A DNA stretch of 64,000 nt from assembly GCF_018388445.1 (NCBI RefSeq), contig NZ_CP074405.1, forward strand, positions 372,001-436,000, written 5' to 3'. The notes below the pieces were generated by a model. The model did not search any database. It was given only the letters and a program-made list of their open reading frames with translations, and had not been told where the DNA came from. This document shows positions 51,027 to 60,493 of this stretch, piece by piece. This DNA comes from Cellulomonas wangleii (GTDB lineage Bacteria; Actinomycetota; Actinomycetes; Actinomycetales; Cellulomonadaceae). Within the stretch, counting starts at the first letter, position 1, and each line of letters begins with the position of its first letter. The position numbers and the translations under genes are program-made.

Positions 51027-51488
51027 CTACTCGCCGCTCACCAGCCGGTCGCGGAGCCGCTCGGTGAGCTCACGCATGTCGTCCAGGAGCGTGCTCATCC
51101 GGTCCATCTCCTCGGCGGTGAGCCGGTCGAGGAGTGAGGCGCCCTCCTCGGCGAGCGGTCGGTAGACCTCCCACGTCGCCTCCTGCCCCGCGGCGGTCAT
51201 CTGGACGAGCACCTGGCGGCGGTCGTGCTCCGAGCGGACGCGCTCGACGAGCTGCTTGCGCTCGAGCCGGTCGATGAGTGCCGTGGTCGCGGCGGGGCGC
51301 AGTCCTGTGGCCGCGGCGAGCTCGCCCGCGGTCATCGGACCGTCGGTCAGCCAGTCGAGGCAGCGCAGGTCGGCGGGTCCGACGCCGAGGTGCCGGGCGG
51401 CGGCGTCGTCGAACGACTGGACGCTGCGCTGGTAGCGCTGCATCGCGCTGCCGACCGCCGTCAGCGCCTCTTGACGCGAGACCCTCAT
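51027..51488 (-). CDS. MarR family transcriptional regulator
   Basis: The 153-residue protein has the MarR winged helix (GPMTAGELAAATGLRPAATTALIDRLERKQLV with the wing HDRRQVLVQM). The TTFD-type ligand pocket cannot be read from sequence. ATG 51488 is divergent from the FAD-monooxygenase gene, and the 54-base intergenic region holds two TTCGAA sites (51498-51528), which it probably binds. Loss of binding would open both genes. Confidence 0.93.
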   Translation of the reverse strand: MRVSRQEALTAVGSAMQRYQRSVQSFDDAAARHLGVGPADLRCLDWLTDGPMTAGELAAATGLRPAATTALIDRLERKQLVERVRSEHDRRQVLVQMTAAGQEATWEVYRPLAEEGASLLDRLTAEEMDRMSTLLDDMRELTERLRDRLVSGE

Positions 51489-51497
51489 CCACCTAGC

Positions 51498-51528
51498 CTT
51501 TCGAAAGTCAAAAGATTCGAAGATCGAA
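51498..51528. promoter_or_regulatory. MarR operator candidate with repeated TTCGAA
   Basis: ctttcgaaag (51498-51507) is a perfect palindrome. A second ttcgaa lies at 51516-51521 and a further tcgaa at 51524-51528. The whole 54-base divergent promoter region of MarR and FAD-monooxygenase is covered. Confidence 0.7.
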
Positions 51529-51542
51529 CGAAGGATACCGCC

Positions 51543-52721
51543 ATGCGTGTGGTCATCGTAGGAGGCGGCGTCGCCGGCCCGGCGCTCGGCCTGGCGCTGC
51601 ACCGCACCGGCATCGAGGCGGTCGTCCTGGAACGACGGGCCGTCCTCGACGCGGAGGAGGGGTCGTACCTCACAGTCGGACCGAACGGGCTCGACGTGCT
51701 CGCCACGCTCGGCGTGCGCGACGCGGTCGAGCAGGCCGGGTTCCGGACGCGGCACAACGTGCTGCACGGCGCGTCCGGACGACGTCTCGGGACGCTGTCG
51801 CTCGCCGGCACGCTGGCCCCCGGCACCGGCGCGCTGACCCTCAAGAGGTCCCGCCTCGCGGCCGTGCTCACGGGACATGCCCGGCGCGCGGGCGTCGAGC
51901 TGCGTCCCGGTGCGCGCGTCGCGCAGGTGGGCCCGGGTCGGGTGGTCCTCGAGGACGGGACGCATGTCGACGGTGACCTGGTCGTGGGGGCGGACGGGGT
52001 GCACTCCCTCGTCCGGTGCACCATCGACCCGGCCGCGCCGGCGGGCCGCTACGTCGGCCTCGTGAACTTCGGCGGCGTCACGCGCGGCACGGATGTGGCG
52101 CGCACCCTGACCCCCGAGGCGTGGCACCTCGTCTTCGGCAGCCGGGCGTTCTTCGGGGCCCACCCCACGCCCGACGGCGACGTCGTCTGGTTCGTCAACG
52201 TGCCCCGCCTGCCGGTGACCCGCGAGGAGCGGGCCGCGACGACCGAGCCGGAGTGGCGCGCGCAGCTCCACGCGCTCGTGGGCGTCGACCCCGGGCCGGC
52301 CGGCGACCTGGTCGCCGACGGGCGGCTCGAGCTCGCCGGGGACAACACCTACGACCTCCCGCACGTCCCGACCTGGTCGAGCGACCGCATGGTCGTCGTC
52401 GGCGACGCGGCCCACGCCCCCTCACCCAGCTCGGGCCAGGGCGCCTCGATCGCGCTCGAGGACGCGGTCGTGCTGGCGCAGGCCCTGCGCGACTGCCCGG
52501 ACACCCGCACCGCGCTCGTCACGTACGAACACGCCCGCCGCGCACGCGTCGAGCGGGTCGTGAGTGCCGGCGCCCGCAGCGGCAGCGCGAAGATCGCCGG
52601 CCCGGTCGGCCGGCGCGTGCAGGAGGCGGTCATGCCGCTCGTCTTCCGGTACCTGGTGACCGACCGGAGCACCGCCTGGATGTACGACCACCGCATCGAC
52701 TGGGGTGCGCGGGTGGCGTGA
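51543..52721 (+). CDS. FAD-dependent monooxygenase
   Basis: The 392-residue protein has the Rossmann FAD-binding VVIVGGGVAGPALGLAL (GxGxxG variant), the middle DG motif (GADGVHSLVR) and GDAAHAPSPSSGQGASIALEDA, the third FAD motif of class A flavoprotein hydroxylases (PHBH/tetracycline-destructase type). It oxidises an aromatic or polyketide-like substrate with NADPH. ATG 51543 lies directly after the MarR operator region, so a MarR-controlled drug- or aromatic-modifying enzyme is likely. Confidence 0.93.
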   Translation: MRVVIVGGGVAGPALGLALHRTGIEAVVLERRAVLDAEEGSYLTVGPNGLDVLATLGVRDAVEQAGFRTRHNVLHGASGRRLGTLSLAGTLAPGTGALTLKRSRLAAVLTGHARRAGVELRPGARVAQVGPGRVVLEDGTHVDGDLVVGADGVHSLVRCTIDPAAPAGRYVGLVNFGGVTRGTDVARTLTPEAWHLVFGSRAFFGAHPTPDGDVVWFVNVPRLPVTREERAATTEPEWRAQLHALVGVDPGPAGDLVADGRLELAGDNTYDLPHVPTWSSDRMVVVGDAAHAPSPSSGQGASIALEDAVVLAQALRDCPDTRTALVTYEHARRARVERVVSAGARSGSAKIAGPVGRRVQEAVMPLVFRYLVTDRSTAWMYDHRIDWGARVA

Positions 52722-52873
52722 CGACGCGAGGTGCGACCGTCACCCGTGCGGCGGAAGCCCCGTCCGCGTGGCGCGCGCCGCGGTGGGGTGGCCCCTAGGC
52801 TCTGGCGCGACCTCAGCGGGACGGGCACGCGTGCCCTGCCGCCCGGCAGCAGCACGGACCCCGGAAGGACCCG

Positions 52874-55057
52874 ATGCGCAGCACGCCTACGGACGGCCGC
52901 CACGCCCCCGCCGGCGACCCCGGCGCCCTGACGACCGGTGCCGGGGTGGACCGTGCCGACACCGACGGCTCGTCGCCCGTCACGCCGAGCCTGCTGTTCG
53001 GCTCGGCGGCCGACGGGAGCGTCGGGGAGGTCCGTCGGCGTCCCGCGCTCCTGCTGCCGGTGGCGCTGGCCTTCGTCGCCGCGGCGCTCGTCGGCGTGGT
53101 CGGCGTCGTCGTCCGCGCCTGGACGACGCCGACGCTGCTGAACGACGGCGTCCTGGTGCACGCGGCGGAGTCGGGCGCGGCGGAGCTGACGTCGTTGCTG
53201 CTGGGTGTCGTCGCGGGCGTGCTCACCGTCGCGGCACTGGGCGGTGTCGTCCTGGCGGCCCCGGCCGTCGCGTTCGACCGCGCCCTCCGCGTGCGGGAGG
53301 TCGTGCGTGAGCTCGCCCGCCGGTGGGCCGTGCTGCTGGTGGGCCTGGTCGGGCTCTCCCTGGCGACGCTCGTCCCCGTGGCTCTGGCCGTGCTGCTGCC
53401 GATGCCGCTCGCACCGTTCGTCGTGGTCCCCGCGCTGCTGGCGGCTGTGCTGCTTGTCGCCGGCGGCGGCCGCGTGGCTGTGGCCGCCCTGCTGCACGGG
53501 GTCGGGCTGCGCACCGCCGCGCGTCGGGTCCGCGAGCTGCGCCGCTGCGATGCCGCCCGTACGCAGCTCGGTCGCGGACGTGTCCTGGTCCTGACGGTCA
53601 TGACGGGTGCGGCAGCCCTGGTCGTGGCGGTGAGGTGGCTCACGGCCGACGCCGACGGCCTGGTGTGGACGGCGGCGCGGGACGTGCTGCAGGCCGTGGT
53701 CGGCTGCATCGCGCTGACGGTGGCAGCCGCGGGCCTGACGTGGGCCCACATCAGCGCGACGTCGGTCGCCGAGCGGCAGGGGGTGCCGCCGCTCGCCTGG
53801 CGCGGCGTGGCACGCGTGACGGGCACGCTCGCACGTGGGGAGCGGGGGCGCGCAGCCGGGCCGGGGTGGTCCGCGGCAGCCGGCTGGGCGAGCGCGGCCG
53901 CGGCCTGGGCGCTGGTGCCGTTGCTCGCCGTCGCCCCGACCCTGCCCCAGGTCACCCCCGCCCTGCGCCCGCAGGTCCTCGCGCTGCGCGACTTCATGGC
54001 TGCCCCGATGACCGTCGGCACCGCGGACGGGGTCCTCGTCCTCGAACACGTCGACCGCGGCATGGACACGTTCCTCTGCTCGCCGGAGGAGGGCTGCGAG
54101 CACGGTCGCGGCATGGCCGAGAGCGGCAGGTTCCAGTACGCCGCGGTCGCCGCGGACCCCGACGGTCCCGGCGTCGTCATCCTCGCCGGGGTGCTCCCCG
54201 ACGACGGGGCGACCGCGCGGTACGACCTCGTCACCTGTGCGCCGACCGACTGCACGGACCCGGACCGGCGGACGACCCAGGTGAGGATCGCGGAGGAGTC
54301 GGCCAGCCACAACCCGGCGCTCCACGCGGTGGCGGCACGCGACGGCGCCTACGCGGCCGTCCACCCGGTCGGCGGCCCCCGCGACCAGGAGCTGGCGCTG
54401 ACCCTGTGCGCGACCGCCCGGTGCCCTGAACCCGTCACCGTCCCGTTCGGGCCGACCTCCGGGGACGACGTCGTCGACGTCGAGATCGCGCCCGACGGCA
54501 CCGTGTGGGTGCTGCGTTCCCAGGGAGCGTTGGTCCACCTCGCCCGGGTCGAGCCGGGGGGCACCGCCCTCACGGGCGTGCAGGTGCTGGAGCCGGACAC
54601 CGAGCACGACTCCCTCTACTACGGGCAGGGGGACGACTACCGGTACTCGCGCGTGCTCGCGCTCGCGGTGCGCGGCGACGGCCGTCCCGTCGTCCTGCAC
54701 CGGGACCTGTCGGACGGTGGGATCGAGCTGCTGGGCTGCGCCGACGCCGCCTGCTCGACGACGACGTCGTCGCGACTGCCCGGCGGCGCCGCCCGGGGCG
54801 CGGAGCTCGTCGTCGACGGCTCGGGGCGGCCGCTGGCCGCGACCGTGGACCCGGGCGTGCAGCTGCACGCCTGCACGGACGACGCCTGCTCGGACGTGCG
54901 GTCCGCTCTGCTGTCCACGTGGACCCCACCGAGGTCGTCCAGCGAGTTCGTGCCGTTCCTGGCGATCGACGCGCAGGACCGTCCCGCGGTCCTCGTCGAG
55001 CGGCAGCTCGCGGAGGCCGTGGTGGTCTACTGCAGGGAGCCGCACTGCGGGTTGTAG
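52874..55057 (+). CDS. large membrane protein with Cys-paired extracellular repeats
   Basis: The 727-residue protein (ATG 52874, ggaagga just upstream) has about ten hydrophobic segments in residues 55-370. About 350 soluble C-terminal residues follow, carrying repeated short Cys pairs: FLCSPEEGC, LVTCAPTDC, LTLCATARC, LLGCADAAC, LHACTDDAC and the final VYCREPHC. The Cys are 4-5 residues apart and regularly spaced, as in blades of a disulfide-stabilised beta propeller. I do not recognise the family. It is probably a cell-surface or envelope protein that senses or binds a ligand. Confidence 0.85.
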   Translation: MRSTPTDGRHAPAGDPGALTTGAGVDRADTDGSSPVTPSLLFGSAADGSVGEVRRRPALLLPVALAFVAAALVGVVGVVVRAWTTPTLLNDGVLVHAAESGAAELTSLLLGVVAGVLTVAALGGVVLAAPAVAFDRALRVREVVRELARRWAVLLVGLVGLSLATLVPVALAVLLPMPLAPFVVVPALLAAVLLVAGGGRVAVAALLHGVGLRTAARRVRELRRCDAARTQLGRGRVLVLTVMTGAAALVVAVRWLTADADGLVWTAARDVLQAVVGCIALTVAAAGLTWAHISATSVAERQGVPPLAWRGVARVTGTLARGERGRAAGPGWSAAAGWASAAAAWALVPLLAVAPTLPQVTPALRPQVLALRDFMAAPMTVGTADGVLVLEHVDRGMDTFLCSPEEGCEHGRGMAESGRFQYAAVAADPDGPGVVILAGVLPDDGATARYDLVTCAPTDCTDPDRRTTQVRIAEESASHNPALHAVAARDGAYAAVHPVGGPRDQELALTLCATARCPEPVTVPFGPTSGDDVVDVEIAPDGTVWVLRSQGALVHLARVEPGGTALTGVQVLEPDTEHDSLYYGQGDDYRYSRVLALAVRGDGRPVVLHRDLSDGGIELLGCADAACSTTTSSRLPGGAARGAELVVDGSGRPLAATVDPGVQLHACTDDACSDVRSALLSTWTPPRSSSEFVPFLAIDAQDRPAVLVERQLAEAVVVYCREPHCGL

Positions 55058-55096
55058 CCCGCGCGGGGCGGCCTCGCGGCCGGACAGGTGCCGCGC

Positions 55097-56038
55097 TCAC
55101 CGACCCGCGAGCTCGTCGATCGCCCGGCAGGTGAGCTCCATCTCCACGTCGCCCCCGTGGCCCTCCGACTCGACGACGTGCAGCTCGCTGCCCGGCCACG
55201 CCTGGTGCAGCCTCCACGGTGTGACGGCCGGGCCGCTGATGTCGCGACGCCCGTGGACGAGCACGCCCGGGATCCCCGCCAGCTCGTGGGCGCGTGCGAG
55301 GACGCTCGCGTTCCCGGGGAGGAAGCAGTCGTGGGCCCAGTAGTGCGTGACGAGGGTGGCGAAGTTCTCCCGCTCGCGGGGGTGGTCGTGCAGGGGCCCG
55401 GGTGCCCAGCCCGGGTCGAGCGAGATGTGGGTCGACTCCCACGCGTCCCACGCGTCCGCGGCCGCGGACCGCACGGCCGGGTCGGGGTCACGCAGCAGGC
55501 GCGCGTAGTGCTCGACGACGCGCTCACCCGCCGGCGTCGTCGCCGCGAACCGCTCCCACGCCTCGGGGAAGACCCTTCCCACGCCCTGCGTGATCCAGTC
55601 GATCTCCTCGCGGCTGCCGGTCGTCACTGCCGTGAGCACGAGCGCGGTGACGCGGTCGGGATGGGCCAGCGCGTAGGCCAGCGCGAGCGTCGACCCCCAC
55701 GACACGCCGTGGACGAGCCACCGGTCGATGCCCAGGTGGGTGCGCAGCGCCTCGATGTCGGCGACGAGGGTGGGGGTGGCGTTGTCGTCGAGGTGGTCCA
55801 GGTCGTCGATCGCCCACGGCGTGCTGCGTCCGCAGCCGCGCTGGTCGAGCCCGACGACGAGGTAGCGCTCGGGGTCGAACCGGCGACGGTAGCCACCGGC
55901 GCCGAGACCGCTGCCGGGGCCGCCGTGCAGGTAGAGGGCCGGGCGGCCGTCGGGACTGCCCGACGTCTCCCAGAAGAGACGGACGTCCCCCGGCCGGCTG
56001 ATCCACCCGGAGTCGAACGGGGCGAGGGGAGGGTGCAC
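55097..56038 (-). CDS. proline iminopeptidase
   Basis: The 313-residue protein matches prolyl aminopeptidases (S33): HPPLAPFDSGW near the start, the oxyanion HGGPG, the family RGCGRST signature, nucleophile Ser in GVSWGSTLALAY (about residue 108) and a late Asp/His pair including ESEGHGG. It removes N-terminal proline from peptides. The start GTG 56038 gives the usual N-terminus; an ATG at 56110 would add 24 unconserved residues. Confidence 0.94.
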   Translation of the reverse strand: MHPPLAPFDSGWISRPGDVRLFWETSGSPDGRPALYLHGGPGSGLGAGGYRRRFDPERYLVVGLDQRGCGRSTPWAIDDLDHLDDNATPTLVADIEALRTHLGIDRWLVHGVSWGSTLALAYALAHPDRVTALVLTAVTTGSREEIDWITQGVGRVFPEAWERFAATTPAGERVVEHYARLLRDPDPAVRSAAADAWDAWESTHISLDPGWAPGPLHDHPRERENFATLVTHYWAHDCFLPGNASVLARAHELAGIPGVLVHGRRDISGPAVTPWRLHQAWPGSELHVVESEGHGGDVEMELTCRAIDELAGR

Positions 56039-56129
56039 CCGGCCACGGTACGGGCGCCGGTCCTGTTCCCGGGCGCAGTGCCCGTCGCTTCGACGAGCGC
56101 CGGCTCGCACCGCGGCCGGCAGGGACTCG

Positions 56130-56681
56130 TCACGTACGACCGGTGCGGTCCCGCCAGCGGGCCTGCTTCGCGCGGTTGCCGCAGATGCTCATCGAGCACC
56201 ACTGGCCGGTGCGGGAGCGGGACGTGTCGTAGAAGCCCCAGCGGCAGTCGTCGGCGGCGCAGACCTTGAGGCGTGACCAGGTCCCGTCGGCGAGGGATGC
56301 CGCGACCGCCGACACGATCCGTCCGTAGACGGCGTCGGCGCCTGTCCCGACGGGTCGCAGGGTCGGTCCGTCGGACGTGAAGCGCACCGTCAGCCGGGAG
56401 CGGGTCGCCGCGGCGTCGAGGGCCTCGATCGTCTCGGTCGGCAGCGGCGCGCGGTCGTGGTTGGCGAGCAGGGCCGCGCGCAGCGCCTCGCGGAGCCCTC
56501 GGCCGAAGCGGAGGTCGGCGGCAGTCGCCTGGGAGGCGAGCCCGTGCCCGCTCGCCCACGAGGCCCACGCGTCCGGATCGCGCATCAGGTCCGCTCCCGA
56601 CTCGATGTCGAGGGTGTTGACGAACGCGCGCACGATCTCGAGCTCGCCCGGTGCGGGCGTGACGGGAGAGGACGCAGGCAT
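56130..56681 (-). CDS. CGNR zinc finger / ABATE domain protein
   Basis: The 183-residue protein has an N-terminal ABATE-type stress-response domain (about 15-115) and ends with the CGNR zinc finger (VCAADDCRWGFYDTSRSRTGQWCSMSICGNRAKQ). Such proteins are presumed transcription regulators. It is divergent from an MFS transporter, and the -10-like TATCCT (complement of 56688-56693) lies 6 bases before ATG 56681. The intergenic repeats at 56688-56731 are likely its operator. Confidence 0.92.
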   Translation of the reverse strand: MPASSPVTPAPGELEIVRAFVNTLDIESGADLMRDPDAWASWASGHGLASQATAADLRFGRGLREALRAALLANHDRAPLPTETIEALDAAATRSRLTVRFTSDGPTLRPVGTGADAVYGRIVSAVAASLADGTWSRLKVCAADDCRWGFYDTSRSRTGQWCSMSICGNRAKQARWRDRTGRT

Positions 56682-56687
56682 GCGGGA

Positions 56688-56731
56688 AGGATAACCCCCA
56701 TTGCGGTGACGACGGTTGCGCCCATAACCTA
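56688..56731. promoter_or_regulatory. divergent promoter/operator region of CGNR-MFS pair
   Basis: The 57-base gap contains aggataacccc (56688-56698) and, inverted, aggttatgggc (complement of 56721-56731), two related arms about 20 bases apart. They cover the -10-like boxes of both genes. Confidence 0.5.
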
Positions 56732-56738
56732 GATCAGC

Positions 56739-58001
56739 ATGACGACGGTTACCAGCGCGTGGCGGGTCCCGGCGTTCCGGCGCGTCTGGGGCGCCGGGGC
56801 CTTCTCGGGCCTCGGGGCGGAGATCGGCGAGCTGGCGGTCCCGGTCCTCGCCGTGGTGACGCTGGGAGCCTCCGCCTCCGAGCTCTCGTTCGTCCGGGCC
56901 GCGCTGCTGACGCCGTACCTCGTCCTCACGCTCGCCCTGGGTGTGCTCGTCGACCGCGTGCGGCGACGGCCCCTGATGATCGGCGCCGACCTCGCCCGCG
57001 GCCTGCTCCTGGTCGCGGTGTGCGCCCTGGCGGTGAGCGGCCGGCTCACGGTGCCGATGCTCGTCGTCGCGGCCGCGCTGATCGGGTCGCTCACCGTGCT
57101 CTACACCTTGGCGGACTTCTCGTTCCTGCCGCTCGTGGTCGAGGACAGCGCGCTGATCGACGCGAACGCCCGCATCACCGCCACCCAGTCCGTCATCGGC
57201 GTCGCCGGCTCGGGGGCGGGCGGCCTGCTCGTGCAGGCACTGACCGCTCCGATCGCGATCGCCCTGAACGCGCTCGGGTACCTGCTCTCGGGCGCGTTGC
57301 TCGCGCACGTCCGGGTGTCCGAGCCCCGGCGTCCGAGCGCTCCGCGCGATTCCGCGCTCGCCGAGCTGAAGGTCGGCCTGGCCGCGCTGTCGCAGCACCG
57401 GATCCTGCGCGCGCTGGTCGCCGAAGCGGGCCTGTGGAACTTCGGCAACGAGATCGTCCTGCTCGCCCTGACGGTCCTGGTGCTGCAGACGTTCGGGTGG
57501 GGGCCCGTCGTCCTCGGCACCGTGATCATGGCCGTGGGTGTCGGTGCGGCCATCGGCAGCGCCCTCAGCCAGCGACTGACCCTCCGGTTCGGGTACGGGC
57601 GCTCCCTCGTCGTGGCGATGCTGGTCGGGAACACCGCTCCCCTCGTGGGGGTCGTCGGCGTCCGGGAGCCGAGCTGGCCGGCGCTCGCCGGCCTCACCGT
57701 GGCCTTCGTGGTGTCCGGCGTCGGGATCGGCGTCGCCAACTCCCAGGCCGTCAGCCTGCGCCAGCTCGCCGTGGCGCCGGAGCTCCGCGGTCGCGTCAAT
57801 GCCACCTACCGCCTCGCGTCGTGGGGAAGCCTGTCCCTCGGGGCGCTCGTCGGCGGCGTTCTCGTGACGAGCCTCGGCCCGTGGCTCGCCGCCGTGATCG
57901 GCGCCCTCCCGATGGCCCTCGCGAGCCTGCCCGTCGTCGCCTCACCGGTCAGGCGGATGCGCCGGATCGAGGAGGTCGTCCCCGGGGAGGCAGGGTGCTG
58001 A
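56739..58001 (+). CDS. MFS transporter
   Basis: The 420-residue protein has 12 predicted helices and a loop 2-3 motif GVLVDRVRRRPLMIGAD near residue 65. It resembles MFS_3-type drug exporters. It is divergent from the CGNR-type regulator and probably controlled by it. ATG 56739. Confidence 0.93.
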   Translation: MTTVTSAWRVPAFRRVWGAGAFSGLGAEIGELAVPVLAVVTLGASASELSFVRAALLTPYLVLTLALGVLVDRVRRRPLMIGADLARGLLLVAVCALAVSGRLTVPMLVVAAALIGSLTVLYTLADFSFLPLVVEDSALIDANARITATQSVIGVAGSGAGGLLVQALTAPIAIALNALGYLLSGALLAHVRVSEPRRPSAPRDSALAELKVGLAALSQHRILRALVAEAGLWNFGNEIVLLALTVLVLQTFGWGPVVLGTVIMAVGVGAAIGSALSQRLTLRFGYGRSLVVAMLVGNTAPLVGVVGVREPSWPALAGLTVAFVVSGVGIGVANSQAVSLRQLAVAPELRGRVNATYRLASWGSLSLGALVGGVLVTSLGPWLAAVIGALPMALASLPVVASPVRRMRRIEEVVPGEAGC

Positions 58002-58095
58002 CACGTCAGTGGCGTGGGTGACGGACCCTCCGACGACGCGCTGTGCGGCGGGCAACCGCCGTCGAGACCCGACGATCCGGCGGTGACAATGCCGC

Positions 58096-58758
58096 ATGCG
58101 TCTCTTGCTGCTGCGGCACGGCCAGACCCCGTCGAACGTGCGAGGACTCGTCGACACCGGCATCCCGGGCCCGCGGCTCACCGCGCTGGGCGAGCGCCAG
58201 GCCGCTGCCGTGCCGGCGGCCCTGGCGGGCCGCCGCATCGACGCGATCGCGGTCTCGACCCTGCTGCGCACGGCGCTCACCGCGGCCCCGCTCGCGGATC
58301 GCCTGGGCCTCGCGCCGACGACCTACGACGGGCTGCGGGAGGTGGAGGCCGGCGACCTGGAGATGTCCAGCGGTCACGAGGCGCACCAGGCCTACCTCTC
58401 GACGGTGTTCGCCTGGGCGCGCGGCGACACGAGCCGGCGCATGCCGGGAGGGCCCGACGGGGCGACGTTCCTGGCACGGTTCGACGACGCCGTCGCGCAG
58501 GTCGTCTCCGCGGGCGGGAGCACCGCGGTCGTGGTCTCGCACGGAGCCGCCATCCGGTGCTGGGTGGCCGCCCGTGTCGCGGGTCTCGACGTCGACGACG
58601 TCGAGCGGACGCCGCTGGACAACACCGGCGCGATCGAGATCGACGGCGACCCGACCGGCGGATGGCGGCTCGTCGCGTGGTCGACCGACCCCCTGGGTGG
58701 CCCGACGCTGCGCGACGACGCGGGTGACGATCCGACGGGTGCGCCGCTCGACGCGTGA
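58096..58758 (+). CDS. histidine phosphatase family protein
   Basis: The 220-residue protein has LLLRHGQTPSN (catalytic His), the SGHEAH and EVEAGDLEM segments, and a second His in VVVSHGAAIR (about residue 155). GACAAT at 58085-58090 ends 5 bases before ATG 58096, so a leaderless transcript is likely. It is the second family member in the window. Confidence 0.93.
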   Translation: MRLLLLRHGQTPSNVRGLVDTGIPGPRLTALGERQAAAVPAALAGRRIDAIAVSTLLRTALTAAPLADRLGLAPTTYDGLREVEAGDLEMSSGHEAHQAYLSTVFAWARGDTSRRMPGGPDGATFLARFDDAVAQVVSAGGSTAVVVSHGAAIRCWVAARVAGLDVDDVERTPLDNTGAIEIDGDPTGGWRLVAWSTDPLGGPTLRDDAGDDPTGAPLDA

Positions 58759-58926
58759 CGGCGCACGCCGTTGCCTGCCGGCCACTGCTCGCTGTCGAGC
58801 CGGCCGGGGGGCCGAACCTTCACCGAGCCGGGACGGTGCACTCCTGGGAGGATCGGCTGCGTGGCCAACGGGATCGTGCTGCGCCGGGCGTCGCTTCGAG
58901 CGTGCTGCACCGGGGACGGATAGGCA

Positions 58927-59634
58927 GTGGGTGTTCACGTCGGGCTGTGCGGTTGGACCGTCTCCCAGGCGTCGTACGTGCGCCGCTTCCCCGTCGTCGA
59001 GGTCCAGCACACGTTCTACGAGCCCCCCACTGACGCCGTGCTGATGCGCTGGCGAGCCCAGGTGCCGGCCGGTTTCGAGTTCACGATCAAGGCGTGGCAG
59101 GTCGTCACCCACGAGTCCAACAGCCCCACCTACCGGCGGATGAAGCAGCCCTTGCCGGACGGCGCACGGGGCCAGGTGGGAGCGTTCCGGACCACGCCTG
59201 CGGTCCTCGCGGGATGGCAGCGGACCCTCGAGTGCGCCCGGATCCTGCAGGCCACCGCCGTCCTGCTGCAGTGCCCGAAGAGCTTTCGCCCGACTGCTGA
59301 CAACGTCGGACGGCTGCGGAGCTTCATGACGCAGGTGGAGCGGCCGGCGGCGCGGCTGCTGTGGGAACCTCGTGGTGAGTGGCCCACGCAGCTGCTCACG
59401 GAGCTCTGCGCCGAGCTCGATCTCGCGCACGTGGTCGACCCGATGCAGACCGAGACCGTGACGCCGGAGCAGACGTACTACCGCCTGCACGGCACGACCG
59501 GCTCGCGTCACGTCCACTCCGACGACGAGCTGCGCCGGCTGCGGGACATGGTCGACGGCCGACCGTCGCCCTACGTCATGTTCAACAACCTCCCCCGCGT
59601 CGGCGACGCGGAGCGGTTCCTCGGCCTGCTCTGA
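58927..59634 (+). CDS. DUF72 family protein
   Basis: The 235-residue protein has the TIM-barrel DUF72 pattern: GLCGWTVSQASY, VEVQHTFYEPPT, FTIKAWQVVTHE, LLQCPKSFRPT, WEPRGEW and YYRLHGTTG. DUF72 (YecE-like) is uncharacterised in function; catalysis is presumed but unproven. The start is GTG 58927. The 168 bases upstream (58759-58926) hold no supported feature. Confidence 0.9.
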   Translation: MGVHVGLCGWTVSQASYVRRFPVVEVQHTFYEPPTDAVLMRWRAQVPAGFEFTIKAWQVVTHESNSPTYRRMKQPLPDGARGQVGAFRTTPAVLAGWQRTLECARILQATAVLLQCPKSFRPTADNVGRLRSFMTQVERPAARLLWEPRGEWPTQLLTELCAELDLAHVVDPMQTETVTPEQTYYRLHGTTGSRHVHSDDELRRLRDMVDGRPSPYVMFNNLPRVGDAERFLGLL

Positions 59635-59761
59635 TCACGCCAGGTGCGTGAGGGCACCGCGCCACTCGTCCCGGCCGGCGAAGCCGGCGGGTGGGTCCTC
59701 CACCGGTTCACCCCCGGTCCCGCGCGGCCCGGCCTGATGCCTTCCCCGAGCCCGCGCAGTG

Positions 59762-59797
59762 CCGGCGCCCGCCCGGTCGGCACCGGGCGGGCGCCGG
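59762..59797 (-). terminator. strong terminator after the fasciclin gene
   Basis: A perfect 16-bp stem (59762-59777 with 59782-59797) and a 4-base loop (cggc) lie 5 bases after the fasciclin stop, read on the minus strand. Confidence 0.85.
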
Positions 59798-59801
59798 GGC
59801 G

Positions 59802-60449
59802 TCACAGGTCGAGCGGGCGCAGCACGAACGAGATGCCGTGCGCGATCTGCGCGTTGCCGGCGTTGATGTCGAGCTGGCTGCGCACCAGCAGCGGGTTCAG
59901 GTCGTTGCGGTCCGCGTCGCGCAGCACGACGATCGGGATCCGCTTGGACAGGACGTCGACCGTGAAGGTGCCGCCCTGGGCGGTGGTCAGTGCCGCCCCG
60001 TCGGACGCCAGTGCGGTGGCGGAGTCGATCGTGGCGCCGGGCACGACGTGGTAGAGCAGCACCTGCTCGATCGCGTCGATCCCCACCGCCTGCGCGAGGG
60101 CCCCGAACACCTTCTCCTCCGAGCCGTACCAGCGGTGCGTCAGGTCGTGCGCGAGCACCTGGAACGCGCGGTCGTTCGGCAGGAACGCGGTGAGCGGGAC
60201 CGTCCCGTCCGCGAGCACCGCCACAGGGCTGCCGGGCTTGGCGGCGAGCACCGCGTTGACGGCGTTGTCGACGATGTCGTAGTCGTACCAGTTGCGGTCG
60301 AATCCCGCGCCGTCGGCGGCGAGCACCGAGGCGAGGCTCGTGGTGCCGGCGGCGGTGCCGGCGGCGGAGGCTGCGGGCGCGAGCCCGACGACCGCACCAC
60401 CGGCGAGGGCGGTGGCGGCCAGGGACGCTGCGAGACGACGGATCCTCAT
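59802..60449 (-). CDS. secreted fasciclin-domain protein
   Basis: The 215-residue protein has a signal peptide (1-30, ALAGGAVVGLAPAASAA) and one fasciclin (FAS1) domain. The core has FLPNDRAFQVLAHDL and YHVVPGATIDSATALAS, followed by the H2-like segment and AQIAHGISFVLRPL. FAS1 domains mediate adhesion or bind ligands. No lipobox or LPXTG was seen. ATG 60449 has aaggagt 6-7 bases upstream; the longer in-frame start 60554 is unlikely. Confidence 0.92.
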   Translation of the reverse strand: MRIRRLAASLAATALAGGAVVGLAPAASAAGTAAGTTSLASVLAADGAGFDRNWYDYDIVDNAVNAVLAAKPGSPVAVLADGTVPLTAFLPNDRAFQVLAHDLTHRWYGSEEKVFGALAQAVGIDAIEQVLLYHVVPGATIDSATALASDGAALTTAQGGTFTVDVLSKRIPIVVLRDADRNDLNPLLVRSQLDINAGNAQIAHGISFVLRPLDL

Positions 60450-60493
60450 GGAAGGACTCCTTGCGGGCGGTCGGGCGGCACGCGCTGCGCACC

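Noticed and set aside
52349..55045. Long minus-strand open frame of about 900 codons
   Set aside because: Antisense to the membrane protein with Cys pairs and the end of the FAD-monooxygenase gene. No domain visible.
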